From Otis tarda (lineage: Eukaryota; Chordata; Aves; Otidiformes; Otididae), in contig JAPMTP010000089.1 in the NCBI GenBank assembly GCA_026413225.1, positions 1 through 64,000 of the forward strand: a stretch of DNA of 64,000 bases, in the 5' to 3' direction. Both the position numbers and the translations under genes were made by a program. Shown here one piece after another: positions 59,590 to 64,000 of the stretch (positions are counted from its first letter, which is position 1; each line of letters starts with the position of its first letter). The notes under the pieces are model-generated. The model searched no databases. It was given only the letters and a program-made list of their open reading frames with translations, and had not been told where the DNA came from.

Positions 59590-61119
59590 GGGACATCTTT
59601 AAGATCCGTTCGACTAGAATACGTGGTTTCAATTGTTTCCAAGCAGTCATGACTCACTGGCTCCCCGATGTTCCCATCAAGGAATGAGGCCGGATTGATG
59701 ATGTTTGTGGTCACGATTTCAACATCATCCTGTTCAACCATTATAGCTTGATATTTCAGGAACCTTTGTGGGGAAAGCCAATGCCCTCCTTTTGCTTCAA
59801 GGACCGCAGATACAGTATGGGAACCTAGGACAGTCATTTTCTGGCCTAGAGTGAACTTTTGGGTCTTCTTGAATGTTTAGAATGACAGCTGCTACTGCTC
59901 TCAGACAGCTGGGCCACCCTTTCGCAGCGGCATCCAGCTGTTTGGAGAAGTATGCTACCGCCCATCTGTATGGTCCCAAATCTTGTGCCAATATTCCTAG
60001 TGCCATTCCTTGTTTTTCGTGGGAAAATAGAAAAAATGGCTTACTCACATCAGGAAGTCCCAATGCTGGTGCCGACATCAGGGCTTTCTTCAGCTGATGG
60101 AAGGCTCGATCTGACTCAGCATCCCACTGGAGATCCTTTTGGTTATCTGCTATCAGGGAATATAGGGGCTTAACAAGCAGACCATAATCACATATCCAAA
60201 GTCGGCACCACCCCGTCATTTCTAAGAATGTCCGTAGTTCCTTTATAGTTCGTGGTCGGGGGGGTTTGGCATATGGCCTCTTTCCGGGCTTGTCCTAGGA
60301 TCTGTTGTCTGACACTGATCTTGTACCCCAGGTACGTGACCTGGGGTTGTAACAACACCTGTGCCTTTTTCTTAGAAACCCAATATCCCTGTAGTCTTAG
60401 GAAATTTAACAGATTCCCGGTCCACATGACACAGGATTCTTTGGTTGCAATAAGAAGGTCGTCTACATATTGTAACACCTTCCCTTCTTCTGATGGTGGT
60501 TCCCATGATTTCAAGTCCTTTGCTAGCTGATTCCCAAAAAACTGTGGGGCTATTTTTAAACCCCTGCGGCAACACCGTCCATGTGAGCTGGGTCTTTTGA
60601 CCACTTTTGGGATTTTCCCATTCGAAAGCAAACATTTTCTGGCTGGCTTCATGGAGAGGGAGGCAAAAGAAAGCATCTAGCGTGGTTAATAGGGAATAGG
60701 TGTTAGCTACCACAGGGTATAGGTCTGCTGTTATTTTGTTGATGGCTCTTAAGTCTTGAACTATCCTATAGGACCCATCAGGTTTCTTAACTAGAAGGAT
60801 AGGTGTATTGAATTCTGACTCACATTCTTTTAGTAGTCTTAGTTCTATGAACCGCTCTATGATTGGACAAATTCCTTCCCTATCTTCCATTTTCAGTGGG
60901 TATTGTTTGATCCTTATGGCACTCTGTCCCTCCTTTAGTTTTACTATTATTGGTGGTGCGTTCTTTGCTCGTCCCGGTATATCGGTTGCCCAGACTCCGG
61001 GATATACTTGGTCAACAATTCTTGCACCAATTTCTCCTGTTGCAGGGGTACTGACCAAGGATAGACTCATAATTTGAACGTATTGGTGATCATTTACCTC
61101 CAGAGTAACTTCCCCTTGC
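59590..61119 (-). pseudogene. pol: Reverse transcriptase (pol), frame-broken
   Basis: RNA- and DNA-dependent DNA polymerase of the provirus. The first part (frame from 61,286) has LLVKKPDGSYR, DLRAINK, a motif-A region TLDAFFCLPLH near 60,680, and LPQGFKNSP at 60,572-60,546. The frame then changes at the A6 run 60,536-60,541 (plus-strand bases). The next frame carries the active-site box YVDDLL (YVDD at 60,469-60,458) and VTYLGYKIS. A second change at the G7 run 60,258-60,264 leads to the connection region (LYSLIAD, AYFSKQLD), open to 59,797. A third near 59,857-59,863 leads to RNase H. In motif A the aspartate stands directly before AFF, whereas family members usually have a few residues between, suggesting a small in-frame deletion. 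Confidence 0.9.
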
Positions 61120-61439
61120 TTAAATTTGATTGTTGCTTCTAGTTGTTCTAATAAATCCCTAGCAAGAAGAGCCTTTGGAGAATTTGGCATATACAGAAAT
61201 TTATGCATCCCCACTTGCTTCCCCAATTTGTATTTTAAGGATCTGCAAAAGTAAGCCTCTTCAGTCTGGCCTGTCGCACCTTTCACTGTAATATAATCAT
61301 TTTTCCAGAGGCATCAAAGCTTGATTCAGAACAGAATAAGTCGCTCCCGTGTCTACTAAAAATTTGATTTCTTTTTGTTCTTCCCCTAACTTTATTTTTA
61401 CTACGAGGTCGGCTAGACAATTTTCTTCAGCCACGTGAG
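61120..61439 (-). pseudogene. pro: Retroviral aspartic protease (pro), frame-broken
   Basis: The protease cleaves the Gag and Gag-Pol polyproteins. The catalytic box FLVDTGATYSVL lies at about 61,362-61,327 in the frame 61,566-61,297. That frame ends at a TGA (61,299-61,297) beside a T5 run (61,300-61,304). The C-terminal part, with FLYMPNSP and LLARDLLEQL, continues in another frame from about 61,286. No stop separates the nucleocapsid zinc knuckle from the protease box, although gammaretroviruses usually keep a readthrough stop there. Confidence 0.88.
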
Positions 61440-62545
61440 CTACCGTTTTCCCTTGATTGTTGCGCCATCTAGCGTTCCTTTGGCGCTCAGGGCACTCGTT
61501 CTTCCAGTGTCCGGTCTTTTTATATAGCTCACATTGATTCCTACCCAGAGGCGTCAGCCCACGCATTGGTTTAACTTTGCATTTCCGATTTTCATTTTTC
61601 TCTTACCGCTGCTAGTATTTTCTTCTCGTCTTGCCTGTAACTTTCCTCTCGATTCCTAAATATTCTCCATGCTTCTTCTAATAACCTTTCTAAGGTTCTG
61701 TTTTCAGGAGATCTTAGTTTTTGCAATTTGCGCCTAATATCCCCTTGTGATTGTCCCAAAAAGAGGGATAGTAGTTGCTGTGCGCCTACCTCTGAATTCG
61801 GATCTAGAGACGTGTGCCCGGCCATCGCATCTCTTAGTCGGTCTAGGAAGTCGACCGGCGTTTCAGAAGGACCCTGTCTGACCGCATATAACATTGCCCA
61901 ATTTATTGTTCTGGGAATTGCTTTTTCCATCCCTCTGAATAGCCATTCCTGGTATGCCTGTAACCTTTCCATATCAGCAGAGCGGTTTGGATCCCATGTC
62001 GGGTCTAACAAGGGAAACCATTCTCTAGAATTACCTCCCTTTATATCATAGTGTTGCTTTGAAAGCTCTCCTGCTGTTTTTATAATTAGTTGTTTCTCAG
62101 TTTCAGTCAGGCAATCCAATAACAAATGTATGTCACGCCAGTCGGGATGTGTTGTTTCACTATAAATTTAAAATGTTGTGCCGTATATCTCGGATCATTT
62201 CGGTATTCTTGGGCAACCTCTTCCCATTCTTTCAGGTCGGCGCCCGTGAATGGAATTTTTATCTTCATGGTTCCTCCGTCCGGATTTACAGCTTCTCGGA
62301 GCGGTGCCTGTAAGACAGTCTTCCGTCCAATGCGTGAAGACACTGGGCTACTTGGAGCCGTGGGGGGGGCTCATGTGTTTCCCTAGGTGGAGGCCGGCAT
62401 TTGACCTTCTTTAGAAATAGTTTGTGGGATGTCCCGTTCGTGCGGGGGTGGATTGGGAGCCCCGGCAGAGCCCTGTCTCCCTGTCCCATAAGATGGGTTG
62501 AATAAATCACCTAACACGGGCTCTTGTTCCTCGTTTAGTTTAGAA
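61440..62545 (-). pseudogene. gag: gag remnant: p12-like, capsid and nucleocapsid
   Basis: Structural polyprotein gene without its 5' part. An open proline-rich, p12-like frame runs from about 62,545 to a TAG at 62,385-62,383, with a TGA at 62,373-62,371 beside a G8 run (62,362-62,369). The same frame resumes and enters the capsid start (IPFTGADLKEWEE) down to about 62,150. A frame change near 62,145-62,152 leads to the main capsid part (62,125-61,592), which includes a major-homology-like segment QGPSETPVDFLDRL. Another change at the T5 run 61,595-61,599 leads to the nucleocapsid, where the single knuckle reads C-x2-Y-x4-H-x4-C, with tyrosine in place of the second cysteine. Matrix and the gag start codon are missing. 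Confidence 0.85.
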
Positions 62546-62565
62546 CCTCTTTGTGCAATACTACA

Positions 62566-62799
62566 TGGAGGACGACTTCCTTCTGCGCGGCTGGTTCCAA
62601 GTTGACGTTAACTGCCAGTGTGCTAGCTGTGTAGGATAGTGAAGAGGCTCGACGTTTGTGTGTCCGTAGATCTGCTAGAAAGCGCACGTGAAGAGCAGTA
62701 AGGGCTTTCAGAGCAGCCGGCTCTCGTGTTGGAGACTCGCCAGACATCCGCACGTTTAAGTGCCCCACTTCCCCGGACAGCTTGGAAAACACGATTGTA
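62566..62799 (+). repeat. Left arm of inverted repeat, diverged satellite
   Basis: The reverse complement of this 234-bp segment matches 63,120-63,352 with about ten differences (roughly 95% identity by eye), starting TACAATCGTG and ending AAGTCGTCCTCCA. It has the same orientation as the main array, opposite to the sequence that follows. It abuts the cut 5' end of the retrovirus at 62,565. Confidence 0.88.
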
Positions 62800-62845
62800 T
62801 CTCTCGCAGTTCAAGCTGCTCAGCAAAGGAGAGATACAATGGTCG

Positions 62846-63590
62846 GAAAGCTCTTGCTGCTCTTCACTCGCTCTTGGTAACGGCCCTGCCGGCGCAGAAG
62901 CATTGCGACTCTTGGCTTCCATGGATGATTTGCTCACCAACACTTCTCATCAGCTAAAGCCGGCTGCCCGGAGGAAAAAAAAAAAAGATATGAAGATAGT
63001 AGAAGGCACGATTGTTTCCGCACGAGAAGTGCCTGCTCCGGATGCTTCTTGCTAGCAGCACGAAAGGCACACGAACATTGTATCTCTGTGCTTTCCTGAA
63101 CTGCCTGCGCTGGGACAGGTACAATCGTGTGTTCCAAGCTGTCCGGGGTGGGGAGGCACTAAAAGTGCGGATGTCTGGCGACTCTCCAACACGAGAACCG
63201 GCTGCTCTGAAAGCCCTTACTGCTCTTCACGTGCGCTTTCTAGCAGATCTACGGACACACAAACGTCGAGCCTCTTCACTATCCTACACAGCTAGCACAC
63301 TGGCAGTTACCGTCAACTTGGAACCAGCCGCGCAGAAGGAAGTCGTCCTCCAACCGACAAACAGCGGATGCTCGCCGCCACACGCCAGGTTGCCGCACCC
63401 GAAGCTCTCGCGGCTCTCGTCTCGCTCTTTCCCGCAGAGCTCCGGGGATCCGGACGAGGAGGCTCTCTGCCTTCGCTGCACAACTTGAACCGCGAAAGCC
63501 GCAATGATCTTTGTCCAAGCTGCGCAGAAGAAGCAAAGCACTAAAACAGCAAATGTCTGGCCAATCTCTCACTTGAAAAGGGTCAGCACG
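62846..63590 (-). repeat. 745-bp satellite unit made of four diverged ~186-bp monomers
   Basis: A direct repeat with a period of 745 bp: ATGGATGATTTGCTCACC stands at 62,921 and 63,666. Inside the unit a recurring landmark related to GAAAGCTCTTGCTGCTCTTC appears near 62,846, 63,040, 63,209, 63,398 and again at 63,591, giving four submonomers of about 169-194 bp. Their order of landmarks (CTTGCTGCTC, GCATTGCGACTCTTGGCTTC, an A12 run, CACGATTGTTTCC, AAGTGCCTGC) parallels the reverse complement of the main satellite. The bases 62,800-62,845 look like the truncated tail of a preceding unit. No gene is seen; an open frame of 158 codons at 63,012-63,488 is incidental. Confidence 0.8.
63120..63352 (-). 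repeat. Right arm of inverted repeat
   Basis: Partner of 62,566-62,799 in opposite orientation, 320 bp away. It is an ordinary part of the 745-bp unit, since the next unit contains the same sequence from 63,863 to the window end. The inverted repeat therefore arose by inversion of one piece of this satellite rather than as a separate element. Confidence 0.87.
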
Positions 63591-64000
63591 GAAAGTTCTT
63601 GCTGCGCTTCACTCGCTCTTGGTAATGGCCCTGCCGGCGCAGAAGCATTGCGACTCTTCGCTTCCATGGATGATTTGCTCACCAACACTTCTCATCAGCT
63701 AAAGCCGGCTGCCCGGAGGAAAAAAAAAAGATATGAAGATAGTAGAAGGCACGATTGTTTCCGCACGAGAAGTGCCTGCTCCGGATGCTTCTTGCTAGCA
63801 GCACGAAAGGCACACGAACATTGTATCTCTGTGCTTTCCTGAACTGCCTGCGCTGGGACAGGTACAATCGTGTGTTCCAAGCTGTCCGGGGTGGGGAGGC
63901 ACTAAAAGTGCGGATGTCTGGCGACTCTCCAACACGAGAACCGGCTGCTCTGAAAGCCCTTACTGCTCTTCACGTGCGCTTTCTAGCAGATCTACGGACA
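63591..64000 (-). repeat. 745-bp satellite unit, second copy, cut by window end
   Basis: Matches 62,846-63,255 almost base for base: CGGCCCTGCCGGCGCAGAAG becomes TGGCCCTGCCGGCGCAGAAG, TTGGCTTCC becomes TTCGCTTCC, and the A run is 10 instead of 12. Two nearly identical copies imply that this repeat is itself a tandem array extending beyond the window. Confidence 0.88.

Larger units (their letters stand above)
58741..62565 (-). mobile_element. Truncated class I endogenous retrovirus
   Basis: A gammaretrovirus-like provirus in reverse orientation, 3.8 kb. In its own direction it carries a p12-like/capsid/nucleocapsid gag remnant, protease, reverse transcriptase, RNase H, the start of integrase and a short 3' LTR remnant. 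The 5' LTR, primer-binding site and matrix region are absent: the element ends abruptly at about 62,565 against satellite DNA. Most of integrase, all of env and most of U3 are also absent. Class I is supported by the single zinc knuckle, the DTGA protease motif, YVDD, and gag and protease lying in one frame. About seven frame changes and two stops in the gag part mean no full protein can be made. The left end begins with TG next to a broken inverted monomer, so the satellite was the target. Confidence 0.93.

Noticed and set aside
59014..62386. Plus-strand open frames of 73-107 codons over the retrovirus
   Set aside because: They are antisense to conserved gag and pol domains and have no recognisable content.
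62286..62510. Minus-strand 74-codon open frame as the true p12 region
   Set aside because: Another frame (open from about 62,545 to the TAG at 62,385) continues into the capsid frame and reads better. The 74-codon frame may be used only over about 62,390-62,362 if two compensating shifts occurred.
62971..62990. A12 run as the poly(A) tail of a retroposed element
   Set aside because: It recurs as A10 at the same place in the next 745-bp unit, and corresponds to the T run of the main satellite in reverse orientation.
63012..63488. A 158-codon plus-strand open frame in the 745-bp repeat
   Set aside because: It crosses three diverged submonomers and has no known domain. It overlaps the inverted-repeat arm.
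1..64000. CRISPR array or other prokaryotic repeat system
   Set aside because: The repeats are 191 bp with no unique spacers and the neighbouring element is a vertebrate retrovirus.

Overview
The window is heterochromatic DNA from a vertebrate, probably a bird. About 58.5 kb of a GC-rich satellite with a 190-191 bp unit is followed by one decayed class I (gammaretrovirus-like) endogenous retrovirus on the minus strand, then by diverged, partly inverted relatives of the same satellite. I see no host protein-coding gene, tRNA, rRNA or CRISPR array. The vertebrate call rests on the retrovirus (one zinc knuckle, DTGA protease, YVDD reverse transcriptase). The bird call is weaker. A 191-bp satellite is known from zebra finch (Tgut191A), but I could not compare sequences, so the species is open.

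Layout. 1-57,236: about 300 head-to-tail monomers with layered higher-order repeats. An 18-mer of 3.43 kb is duplicated at 5.8-12.5 kb and a 19-mer of 3.61 kb at 20.7-27.9 kb. A marker monomer then recurs at shrinking spacings (15, 14, 13 monomers). A dimer is duplicated at 37.07-37.83 kb. A ~33-monomer block of 6.27 kb is duplicated at 41.45-53.8 kb, followed by a partial third copy. 57,237-58,480: monomers become diverged and deleted at the array edge. 58,481-58,740: monomers in reverse orientation.

58,741-62,565: the retrovirus. It keeps part of gag, protease, reverse transcriptase, RNase H, the first half of the integrase zinc finger and a short 3' LTR remnant. It lacks the 5' LTR, matrix region, integrase core and env. 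It has about seven frame changes, nearly all at single-base runs.

62,566-64,000: a 234-bp segment in array orientation, then a reverse-oriented 745-bp direct repeat built from four strongly diverged ~186-bp monomers. The 234-bp segment and part of the 745-bp unit form an inverted repeat with ~95% matching arms. The right side therefore looks like the ageing, rearranged margin of a centromeric or pericentromeric satellite that received and then broke a retroviral insertion.
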